From Undaria pinnatifida (taxonomy: Eukaryota; Sar; Phaeophyceae; Laminariales; Alariaceae), in NCBI GenBank assembly GCA_012845835.1, contig JABAKD010000023.1, positions 12,771,851-12,835,850 of the forward strand: DNA of 64,000 bases. Direction: 5' to 3'. Below, piece by piece: positions 10,601 to 22,600 of this stretch (the stretch's first letter is position 1; each line of letters opens with the position of its first letter). The position numbers and the translations under genes were made by a program. The notes beneath the pieces were generated by a model. The model searched no databases and was not told the DNA's origin. It was given only the letters and a program-made list of their open reading frames with translations.

Positions 10601-13600
10601 AGTGGCGACGGAGGCAGAAAGACGAGCGACGAATCTCCCCGGGGAAACAGAAAGGCCGTCAATCCTTATTCGTAGCTCGTGTGTGCGAAAATCGTGAAAT
10701 GCGGTGGAGGTGAGAGGGAGCCCACCCAAGGCAGCATGTTCAGTGCGGGGCACGAGCCCACCAAGACAGTGCTTTCGGCGAGGGGTTCGAGTCCACCCAA
10801 AGCAGTGCTTTCGGTGTGGGGCACCAGCCCTTCCAAGACAGTGCTTTCGACGAGGGGCACGAATCCACCCAAACCGACCCCTGGGATCGGTGAGGAGGGA
10901 GCGCGCAGCCCGCGGGTCCGTAGGAGGTAGATACTGCTATCTCCAACGGGCTTGGGGTTGTCAACCCCACGAGGTTGAAGTTTGTCAAGCCACTGCGGTC
11001 TTACTCCGTAGCAGGCTCTGGAAAACGGGCCGGAAAAAACGGCGATGCCGTTGGCGCTGCCTTTGCGGTACTCGAGTGTGCAATCGAACGCGGTGACGAA
11101 CTCAAGCTACCGCTGGACTCGTGCATTGAGGGTCCCCTCTTTACCAGCGCTCTCCTGAGTTTTGTGGCCGGAGGAATTGCGGAACTTCGTTCCTCACAGT
11201 ACCCTCGGAGGCGTTTGGGAGCCTAAACAATGCTGCCGGTCCACGAATCTGGAGGAGTCCAGTGTCTCTCCGAGCCGGGCGTTGCTCGACTGATATACGC
11301 GATTTTCATAGTGAACAAAATATCGTCCAGCGTCACAGTACCCTCGACAAAACAGGGGCCGTGTTCTGACAGCGCAAAGTCAGGGCCGACGCCAGAAGCT
11401 ATCTCCAAACCTCCACGGCCTTAATTGGCCAACGCGCCCGATAAATAGGTAGAAAACGCTGAACGTGAAGCTTTGCGAGCACTGGCCGTTGTTAACGGCC
11501 CGGCCTCGGCGCGGGCGAGATTTCTTGGTTCTAGCATTCGCACTGCAGGTGCGGAACCTACTAGGGGAGGCCCGGTGCGCCGACTCGGTCTCATTTTCGC
11601 GAATAGCTTCGCGAACGGCAGGAAATCTCTCACGGAGTACGTTTTTCCTCTCCCCTGGCATGGGTTGTTGGCCCTGGGACCATCCGCCCGGAGACCAATG
11701 CCCCACGCTGCGTCCAGAGGGCTGGATTAAGCCAGAAGCTTGTTGTCAGAGCTCAGAAGGTGATTTTTCATGGCTGGATTGTGCGTGAATTTGGCGTAGG
11801 TGCCAGATAACACGGAGTTTTGCTCCTCCCAGTCCCCAAGACCGGATTCAAAGTTGCCCACGCCTCGACCGATGCGTTTGCGTGTGCTTGGACTAGGCGA
11901 CATGATGAGCCCCACTGCTCGATGGTCTTGCCAAAATTTGGTCTTTTCGGCCATCATGTACTGCTCCGCGCAAGAATATGGCACGTCGTCCACGGCAAAC
12001 GACGAAGGGGACGACGGTGGAAAATAGGATGGGGGCTGCCAGAATAACACCACTTTGTCTGTGAAGTATTCATGAGAAGGGTCAAAAGCCGTGTTGGAAT
12101 TTAGGCCTGCGATGTCCCCGTCCGGGAACACTGGGCCTCGGGAGCACGACGCGAATCCGAACCCGTGGTTTCTCGCCTCGGGTCTTTCTTTATTCGTTGG
12201 CGGAAAAGCGCGAGAATCCGCTCTAACTGCGCCCAAAAAATGGACAAAACCGACGGTGCTAACCCGTCGGTAGCCTCGTTGGACATTTGTGGGTCTGCAA
12301 TGTCCCCTTCTGGGAACGCAAGTCCTCAGCTCTTTGGGCCTGTAGGGTCCCCTTGCGGGAGCACCAGGCCTCGGTAGCAAGATGCGAGTACGAACCTGGG
12401 GTTTCTCGCCTCGGGTTCTCCTCACTCGCTGGTGGAAACTCGTAAGAAGTCGCCCTCGCTGCCACCGAAAAAGAGTCCAACACCGACGGTGCCATCCCGT
12501 CGGTAGCCTCATTGCGCATTTGGGTCTACAATGTCCCCCTCTCGAAACACCAGTCCTCGGCTCTTTGGGCCTGTAAGTGTCCCTCTCAGGAACACCAGGC
12601 CTCGGGAGCACGACGCGAGTCCGAACCCACGGTTTCTCGCGTCGTGGCCCCTTCGCTTTTTGGCGTATAATCGCATGAAAACTGCTCTAACTGCGCCCGA
12701 AGGGGCAGAGGCTCTGAGATGGTTCTGCTTGACGTGGGGCGCGATTTTTCCGTAAATTTGAGGGAATAGCGTCCAGCTGATCAGGCTGGTGGCCGTGGAA
12801 TCACCACCGGCCCGTCGCGCAGTGTCGGATCTTCTTCCTGTGCTACTGGGGCAGCCGTAGCCTGAAACACGTGGGTTAGCGTGTTGAAAGATGAAGCAAG
12901 GTCCGTTGACCCTGTGGGCGTTTTCTGGAGCGGGGCTCGGGGAAGTGGCAATAATGTTTTTACTTGAGGAGGCTCTTTTCCGTTATGCTTCTCGAAAAGG
13001 GAGACGAGGTAGCTATTGTTGTCGACTCCTCCTCTCTGTAACAAAAGGACAGAGCGCCCGCTGTTATCGCGAGCAAACACTGGATCGTGCCTCGCAAAAG
13101 ATCTCGGTGTTTTATTGTTGGTCTTCCGACACCTAAAATTGACCGACACCTACTGGCCAAAAAAAAGTGTTTCGAGGGTCCACCGTCCCACACCTCAAAC
13201 CGACCGCCACCGCCTGTTCACGGAGAGGGGGGGATGAACACATACGCGTGAAAAGGCGACGCGCCACCGCAGCAGTATTGTTGCGCGACGCGTGCCTGGG
13301 GGGGAAGCGCGCAAAGCGCAGGCTCCCGTGCCATGGTTGATGCGGGCGGCGTTTGGAGCGCGTACCCCCATTGTTGAGTTTATGCAGCGGCTGAGGGAAA
13401 CGGCGCTGGAAGCGCGGTTCCCGTGGCTGAGCTCAGACCATGTCCGAGAGGGACGTCGCTGGAAACGCGCCTTCTCGCCGTCGAAAAAAAAGGAAGAGGA
13501 AAAATTACCTGGTTGGAGGAAACCACGCTTGAAGCGCTAGTTCCCGCCGCCGGTACTACGCCGTGAGAATCGTCCGCAGACGGCGTAGGAGCCCGTGGGC

Positions 13601-16600
13601 TCTTGACAGAGGCAATATTTGCTGCGTTACTGGACAGGCTAGCAACAGAACACGAGTAACTTCTGTAACCAAAATAGGTACCCCCCGACAGTGTTGTCGA
13701 CGGTGCCGTACCGCCGTCGAGCTGTCGAGTGCCGTTACGCAATGTGCCAGGTTGGCGCGCGAGTGTATTTTCGCCCGGGTTGTGGCCGGCTCCAAAGCGC
13801 ATTCGACCATTTGACCAGCAGGAGCGGGGGCAGAAGCGGCGGGAGCGCAGGATACCACCATGGTGATCCGACGTGTATGTGGTATCATTGTGACAGTTTA
13901 CCTTGCCCTGATCCTGGTGGTACCCTCGCGATTGACCTGGAAGATGGCGTCGATTTTTCTTGTGGGTGTTTGGGCGAGAAGATTTGTCGTCTCGGCGGTA
14001 GCAGACCATGCGTGTTTGTCAACGTCGGTGTGCGTCATCGTCGCTAAATTGGCCAAATCCAGGGTTCAAGCAGCCACTCGCAGTAATGAAAGGATGCCTA
14101 CGATGTTTGAATGAATGATTGTCTTCGTGGCAGTTGAGGCAAAGCCCCCGGTTTTCTCGGAGGGCATCAGCGCGAGGTGAAAGGAGGCCGCTCCAAAGGG
14201 GAGGGTCATCCGTCTTAAACGAGGCCTTCACGGCAAAAACTTCTGCATAATGATGCTCTTCTAGTGGCCAGCAATTCGATGTGTGGTCAAGCCAAGGGTC
14301 AGATGAATCATCGATGGGGATGACAGTTGATAAATGGCTCGATCCCGTCTGCCACGAAAGCGACTGGGACGGCACTCGGCCCTGGCGGCGCCCGTGATCG
14401 GCGGGCCGGGGCCCCGACGGTGTGGATGACCGCGCTCCGGTCGAAGAAACAGGGAGAGAAAAAGAAGGTTTCGCCGTTGACGGCAGGTGTCTTATTAGTC
14501 ACTAACATCCCGCCACATAGCATCCAACGAGGCGTGTGGCCGCGGGTCCGTTGCCTTCGAACCAGGGTACAACGCAGGCAGGAGGGCCGGAAATTGCTCT
14601 TTCGCCGCCACCCGAACCACCTCCAACACCACATCCGCCCCCGGAGACAAAACACGCTCACTCCCCGTAGCGGTCGGCACAAGTACGCGAAACTCCCGAC
14701 TGTTATCAGAAGAAGGCATGCCGTTACACATTCCAAAAGTATGCAACTTAGTGCAGCCCTCCTCCGTGTCAACCCCGTCGAAGTGCGTCATCAGCAGACG
14801 CAACAGGAGGGTGAAAGCTTCAGGCCCAGATGCTCCTCCTGCCATGGCTCTTGACACCTCTTGCCTGCTACCACGGCCACCTCGACGTGGTCCGTGCTCG
14901 AGGACGGAGACGAGCGGGAGGAGGTTGACGAGCCGTTCCGCTAAATGTCCTCTCGCGCTTTTCCTCTGCCCTCCGTTACCTTTGCCAGAGCTGCGGCCAA
15001 CTGCCCCGGTTGCTGGACCAAAGTTGCCCCCTCGGCGGCACCCTCAGCCACACAACATCCGATGCTCCTCCCCCGCCTCCACCACCGCTGCCTCCCCCAC
15101 GGCGGTGGTGGTGGTCGCCACCCCCACCATTTTTGCCGCCACCCCCACGGTTGCGGTCCCCGCGGTTGCGACTGTCGCTGCGTGGCTGTTTACCCCTGTT
15201 TCGTTCTGCCAACTCTTCCTCCGGGGTTCGGCCAAAAGACAGGGTCTGGGTTCTCGTCGTGGGCTATCAGCAGGGCCTTGACGAGGGCAAGGGTCGGGGC
15301 GGCTCTCGTCTGTCTAGCATAGGGCGTACAATCCTCGTGAGGCCAGGCCGCTTCCACTGAAAGGACGTCCGCTTGCCGCGACGCCGGCCTCTCTGACGAG
15401 AGGAGGGCGCAGGCCGTTTCCATCACCGCGGTCGCCAACGCTGAGGAGAAGTCTACCCTCGGTGCAGACGCCATGCACGCGACGATGCCCTTGAATATCG
15501 CGTCGTTCCCGGATCGTGATCGCTGGGATGCGACACGCTGCGGGCGCAAAGAAGGCGAGGGGGCCGCGGTAGCCCTCGCCGCAGCCGACGCAACTGATAG
15601 GGCGAGGGCTTGTTGCGCCCTCTTCGCTACCAGGGACGCCTCCCGCGCAGCGGTCTCCGCCTGCTCGATATCTTCGTCAAACCGACGTCGGCGTGCTATC
15701 GTCTGGTTGGCGTCGTCGAGCGCCCGCTGGGCCCGCGCCGCCGCGTACGCCAAGTCTAAGGGGGCGGCGTCGGCGCCCCGGTCCCGGGAGCTCTGGGGGT
15801 GGCGCTCTGTTGAGCGCGGAGAGCCCAGGTGGCGGCGGTGGTACCTTGTCGAGCGCGGGGGGGGCAGCTGGTGGCGCTTCCCCGGGGCTGGCGAGAGCTG
15901 GCGTCGAGACGCGCCCGAGTCCGGTGGGGGTTGGTCCGTCTTCTTCTCAGCGCGAACCGGCGAGCCGACCCTCTTGGTTGGTGGGTCCGGGTGGAGGTAT
16001 GGTGCTCCGTCTTCTGTCTCGTCACCGGAACCCGCCTCCGGTGGTTCCCCACGTCTCGAGTCGCGGGGTCTCGAGCGAGCTCTCTCTGTCTCGTGGGCAT
16101 CCAGGTTGGGGTGCGTGGAAGACCTCAGCCTGCCCCGAGTACCCCGCTCCCTCACTGGTAGACATGTTGCTTGTTGTCTGTATGGATTGCAGCGGGAGGA
16201 AGGGGTGTGGGGGAAGATGGCGGGATGGGAACGACGCGTAACGAAGCTATAGAGGCAGATATATTGTTGTGGTGTCCCTGCTGCAAGTAGCGGTATATCT
16301 GTGTTTCAGCAAACAGCAAGACATGGGCCTCGACTCCGTCCAGCATCAGTGATGGCAGCAGCCACGCCAACTAGCCGTTAAAAAGGAGTACATCAGTAAG
16401 AAGGGTACCATGCACCAAAACCGCAACATGAGAGCAGCGCCCAGTCTGACCGTAGGGTATACGGGTAACGCCCGCACGAACCGCAGTAAAAGCCAAAAAT
16501 GGGCAGCACTGACCCTAACCGCAGTGCAGGGGGTGCAGGGGTGCAACACAGTAATGACATGCATTGACAGCGAGCCCATTATGCTGCGCTGTAGTTGGTA

Positions 16601-19600
16601 CCTCTGCGAACATGATGGTGGTTGAAGCTACGTGACGCACAGTAGTGGAACGCTGTTGATCGAGAAAGATCAGAGAGGGGTCCGAGGTGCGTCAAATTAG
16701 TAGCTGTACCATATTCGGCAGAAAGGGAGCTGCGGTTTGTCCGACGCGCAAGACGGATCAACGTATGTACTGAAACCCATACGATAGCGCGTGTGCTGAA
16801 AATTTCGCCAAACGGAAAATTCCAAACATTCCACGAGCACCGCCTGTTCCTTCCCAGGTAGGATCACAAGGAAGGAGCCCCGACATGGGCTCCTAGAGCA
16901 CGGTGCCCGTTGTCCAAGGGGGTCCCGCGAAGGGCGGTCTGGCTCCGTCATGTATCAAGGGGTTGCGTTCCGCGTCGCCGAGTAGCTCAGGGCTCATGAC
17001 AATGTATTTTGGGGGGATGCTGATTTCCGCTGCCGGAGCCCATCATTGTCGGAGACGCAGTTTTTTCGGCTCGTCCGATCACTGCCCTCCTATTTCCTCT
17101 CGTCCAACGGGATTCAGACGCCGTATCGAGGCGTGGACGAAACTATTCATTTCCCGGCAGCCCATGTACTACATGAAGCATAAGTAAACACTTCGTTCAG
17201 GCGTACGGGGGCTCCTTGCCACCGCGTGCCCGCATCTCCATGTCCAGTGTCCCACCCGACGACTGGGATTTCCCAAAAATTGGTATAATTTCTACCTGGT
17301 ACCTGGTATTGGTATTAGTTTTGAGCTCATCCATTTTGGGACGCACATACAGCACGCCCCATGACAGCAAACCAATTTAATTGGGTTGGGTTGGCGATGG
17401 TTACAAATTTGCAATAGCGCGAGTTCCTAGCAAGAACTACAGGATCTTCACTCGGTAGTAGCAGGTTCGCACAATCTGATTATCTGGATCGTGTCATCTA
17501 GTTCATTTGGCTACGAAGGGACTAGTTACTGCCGCTGGGGCTCGTACATTTGGTAGGCGTCACACGGGGAATATAGAATCCCATACAGGGGTCCGAATTC
17601 ATCCGCAAATCTACAATTCTTGACAACCAGGAGACGAAACGGATATCACCTGGTTTGATAACCCCCCCCCATGGGGTGGAAATCGCACCCCCGTCGGCCG
17701 ATCGCTGATGGGCTGGGACTCGTATGTAGAGCCAGCTTCACCCGGGGAGGATAGGGTTCCATCCCCGGTCCAATGGTTATTCCATATCTAGCCTCGAGAA
17801 ACCGTGGAAGAAAACTAAGTTCGACCGGATCGAAACCGCTCCGGCACGGTGTGGAAACCCGAATCCCGTTGACTAGTAATTATGATTGGTTCGAGCTTCA
17901 CAGCGCCGCCCTAGGAGGATAGAGGCCCATCAAAGGGGGGCAGTTCTGTCGTACACGGGAGAGATACGGCTCCATCCCCTGTTCAGAAATCTCCCGAATC
18001 TCTACAGCCCCAAAAACGCTCTGCAGCCCCAACAACGCGGGAACGACCACGACGATCTCCCGGGTCGACACCGCCCCGCGCGGTGTGAAAACTCCAATCC
18101 CACTGGTTTATCGCTGATTAAATGGGTCTCGAACATACGGGCAGCGCCACAAACGGGAGGGTAGGGTCCCATGCCCGCTCAAGAAGCGTTTTCATATATT
18201 ATAAAAATAAAACCTAGTATCTACATCTCCGACAAACCGGACGAAAACCAGGTTCTCCCGGGTAGACAGTCCCGCTTGATGTGAAAACCCTAATCACATG
18301 AGCCAATCGCTGGTTGGCTGTGCAGCTCGCAGAGCCAGTGCCACCCAGGGAGGATAGAGGCCGCAGCCAAGGGGGGGCTGGAATTCCGACGCACCCGAGA
18401 AGAATAGGCCCCTACCCCCCTTTCCGAAATCCTTCCGTATCTCTTTGACTCCGACAAACCGGGGACGAAAACCGAGTTCTCCCGGGTCTACACCGCCCCG
18501 CACGGTGTGGAAACCCTAATTGAGGTTCCCATACAACTCCAATGCCACGTGGAGAGAATAGGGTTCAATCCCTGGTTAAAAAATCCTTCAAATGTATTTA
18601 AAACTCCAGAAACCGACGAAAAATACGACCTACCCCGCTTCAATATCGCCTCGCACAGTGTGAGCACCCAACGTCCGGGTATTCCGTTATGATCGATGAT
18701 TGACTCGGCTCGCGGGTAGAGAAAACCACCCCTAAGCTTAGCATGTTCAATGGGGTGTTTGCGGAAGCCCCAAGTATGATTGGTTTTGCTTCCGAAGCCT
18801 TCTTCAAGGATACTTCAATTATTGTCAAAACAGGATAGGTTTTGAAACTACCTCTTGCGAGAACCCAAGTAATCGTACGTTTCGGTTTTTAAGTGAAAAT
18901 GTACATTTATTTCTTGAAAATTCAACAATGCAAGCAAACAAACGGCTTCGATGCGAGATGCGGGATGAAGAGAAGTAATGCCAAGAAGCTGCTGGGGGTG
19001 TAAGGAGGTAAAGGCAAATGCCACGCAGCACTTCGAAAAAAGAAAGAAGTGCGCGGCCGATATTATAGCGGAATATAGGAGGCCAACCACGTGTTACACG
19101 TGCTGTATCTCACGCTGTACTCCATCCCCATTTTAGTCAGCATGCGTGCGCTTGCCATGCACTCATGTATTATACAAGTTCTCCCTTCGGAGGTGAAAAT
19201 ATATCTGGAGGCAGAAATGGTATGAAGGCAGAATAAAAAGTTAGCGTAGAAGCCAAGACTTACTAAAATCATAAACAAACGTACGAGGGTATCAATAGCA
19301 GTGAACGGCAAAGTATAAAGTAAGGAGACAATAAGAGGCGAGCAGACCAAAAGAGGGTAGCGCAAGAAAAGAGAGCGAACTCATATGTATATACGTCGCA
19401 GTAGTATGTATTGTTGGTAGTAGCCCAACAACAATACAGAGGCAGTAGCAGCAGCCACAAAGTAGGAGCAACAGACCGATACCAAAATGAAGAGAGCAGT
19501 TAGTTAGTGCACTAAGTGGACGGTTATTATTGGTGTACAAACACGAGTAATTTTAGTGTTATTAAGAAGTACTTTCGAGCTCCTGCGCCAATACTTTATT

Positions 19601-22600
19601 GCAGTTGTTACATGTGCTGCAATTGAGGCAAAACCCCCACAAGCTGTTTATAATCAAAGTTGTTTTTGTGTGAGAAAAAGTAGAGAGGAACATGTAGGGG
19701 GATGTGAATTGAGGGCAGACGGCTCAAGGCTGACGAAAATAATCTCGAAATGTCGTGGAAGTAGCACAGTTGGTATGAAGGAAAACAATAGAACAGCGCA
19801 ACAAAAATGTTCCCTTCGGAGGGAGGTACGTAGCGATCAAAAAAAGTAGGCCATAAAAAAAACTCTCGTACAATACGTGCAGTTAAGAATACGTCCAAAT
19901 CCAATTGCGCACGAAGAAAGGTAATGAAATCAACATTATGGCGCAGGAGAGGGTGACGCAAGGATAGTAAAACAACGCGTACTACCGCTTTATTTGTTCG
20001 TGCACTTTGCTTATTTTCGTGGCGAGAAAAGTGTTCTATCGCCCCGACCCTGTTTCAAAAAGTTTTTTTTTTTTTTTTTTTCCATCCCATTTAGTATCAT
20101 CGCCTTACTCTCGCGCTCCCTCCCAGTGATATAACTTAGACCCGGGGTCATATAGCGGACTCCCCTCCCCCGTCCCCACTACGGTACATGCTTTACTTAT
20201 CATCGCCAGAAGAATTTAGCTTTTTCTTCCCTCGTCGATTCGTGTCGAATTGTACCTACCCACGCTGCTAGGCGATTTCAGCAGTTAGTTGATCCTTTTT
20301 TTCTCATTTATTTCTGCAAATAAATAAAGCCAACAAAGTTCACAACGCGGTGGTTATTTAACTCAAGGACCAACGCTAGTAGTGTTCGAGGGTAACCACT
20401 AGACCACCGGGGCGACCGGCGTATGAACGCATTTATTCACAATCATTATAGGAGCACATCAACCTATCACTTTTTTTGTACGGCCGTCATACGGCCGTAG
20501 CGCTTACAATCAAAAAGGCGGAGAAAGAAACGCGAAAAACACCGAAACAGTGAAAATATCATCAGCAGGAGCAAGCAGCAGCAAACAATGCTCGTGCGTT
20601 TTTTGGAAGAACAAGCACAGACCGGGGAGAAACCGGTATACTGAATGAAATAAAGTAAAAAACAGACCAGTAATATTTTTTTTAGTCGTACGTACCAAGT
20701 GCGAAGGGATATCATGCTTGTTGATGCGGAAATCCAGCCCCAACTGCTTGTTAGATGTTATACAGCTGTTGTAGTGGGGGACACCGAATAGTGCCGGTTG
20801 AACAGTGCCACTGATCTCTACAATGCCGGCGAAAGTAGCAGGACTGGAACTCTTGATACAAACTACGCGCAAATGCATTGCATCCCTACCTTAAATAGTG
20901 GTGGTGTCTCGAAGAATGCCAGTATATCGGGCTGGCACATACCGGCAATACCATGTGATGTTGTCTTGAGACGCAAAACTCACACACATGTACCCCGCAA
21001 AAAAAAAACATCTTCTGTCAGTTACGGAAACACCATGCAGCAGCAGAGCAGCTGCAGCTGCAGCACACGGGCAGAATAGAGCAGAGCAAGAGGCCCTTCC
21101 CCGCTTCCCCCATGCTCTTATCTTCCTGTTATGAACCTGCCTTGTGCTGTGCCGTAATTGTTGAGTTTCTTGCGTGAAGGCATCTGTACCACAGATATAT
21201 TATAACGAGCGTTTCGCTGATATTGATTGCTGGCAAAGAACGGGCTAATATAGAGCTGGTTGAATAGTGCCATTGCCCTGTATAGTGCCGGTAGAATCAC
21301 TTGGCACGACTCGCACTCTCTGTACGAAGGCAGCTATGAATGGCAACTTTATTCCAATAGTGCCGGTGTCTTGAATAGCGCTGGCACATAACCGGCACTA
21401 TGTGATGCTGTCGTGCGTTGAACGAGAAACACACGCATACTCGCGCAAGATCACCGGCATTTTTTGGGAGCCCCATGTAGATACATAATACCCTGGCAAG
21501 CACCACACGCATACCACATCAACGCGTCAGATAAGCAGCAGTGGAGTTGCACACACAGAGCAGCAACGGTTGCGGCGGCACTACGACCAGCAGCAGCGTT
21601 TGAGACAGCAGCCTGCTTGCCCCTCGTTGCGTTAGCCTTGGTACGTTTGGTGTTGGTGTTGATGTTGGATTCGGTGTTCATGACTCCAGGCAGAGTTGTT
21701 GGTCGTTCCTGAAGGGGTTGGTGTTGCTTTTGTGGCGTTGTGGCGGTGCTACGTCTGCGGGAGGTAAAAGCGGGACAGTTTGGCCTGCATACAGCAGCAA
21801 AAGATTAAACAAGCTTGAGTCGGGCCAAAAATGTAAAATCAAGAAGCTAGTCGCTAGTCGGGGCAAGAAGACTGTGGAAGCGACAGCGGCAAGATATGAA
21901 AGAAGCTAATCGGGCCAAAAGGCCGTGTGAAAGCGAGCCCGCTTGGGCTGCTCGTATCGGCCACCCTAGACTTTATATATATAGTCTACGCATATATTAA
22001 TATATACTGTTTGTTTTGTGTTGTGTTCATATTCAACCGTTGTTTCTACCCAACGACAGCAGTCACTCGGTGTCCGTGCGAAGATTCTATAATCCTAGAT
22101 ACGAATTATGTGGGAACAGACTGTGATCGAACGAACATAAACAACCGCAATTGATCAAGGTAAAGCTCTGCGTACCGAAATTTAACCCATAAGTGCACTA
22201 CAGTACATACAGCAGCAGTACTACTACTGTGGGATACTTTTGTCAATATATAGACCGGAGTAGACATATATATATATATATTGTTTTTTCCCAACAAAAT
22301 GATATGCCAGTGTCGAAAAGTTATTCCATGTTGGCTTGTGAAAGTATGGGGTATATGTTTTATTTTAGAAATCCAAGATCAGGGTTCGTGAAGATTCGAC
22401 AAACAATTTGCTATAAAAGATACGAGAAACTGCTATTTTCAAGCTACGGAATACCCTTTTGTGTGGTCTTACTTCTCTCGTTCTCTCTCAGCCTCTCCTG
22501 CCCATCCTTCCTTGTGTTGGTAGTCATGCACCACACTCTTCCAGAGCCTTCACGCGACACGTGCAAGAGAGGACATTCGCGCGAGAGAGGAACAAGTGCT

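Noticed and set aside
9628-10662. 344-codon - strand frame, very rich in Arg, Pro and Ser
   Set aside because: It overlaps the integrase frame in another phase. The integrase frame has the zinc-binding and DDE motifs; this one has only skewed composition.
15010-15360. Proline-rich + strand frame
   Set aside because: It is the complement of the Gly/Arg-rich gag-like stretch; no independent support.
16170-17200. Search for the 5' LTR of gypsy copy A
   Set aside because: No segment matches 6668-7420; the element is either truncated or its 5' end has been lost.
19269-19540. Hydrophobic - strand frames that look like membrane proteins
   Set aside because: Low-complexity Leu/Cys/Tyr-rich reading of AT-rich repeats on overlapping frames; no conserved motif or start context.
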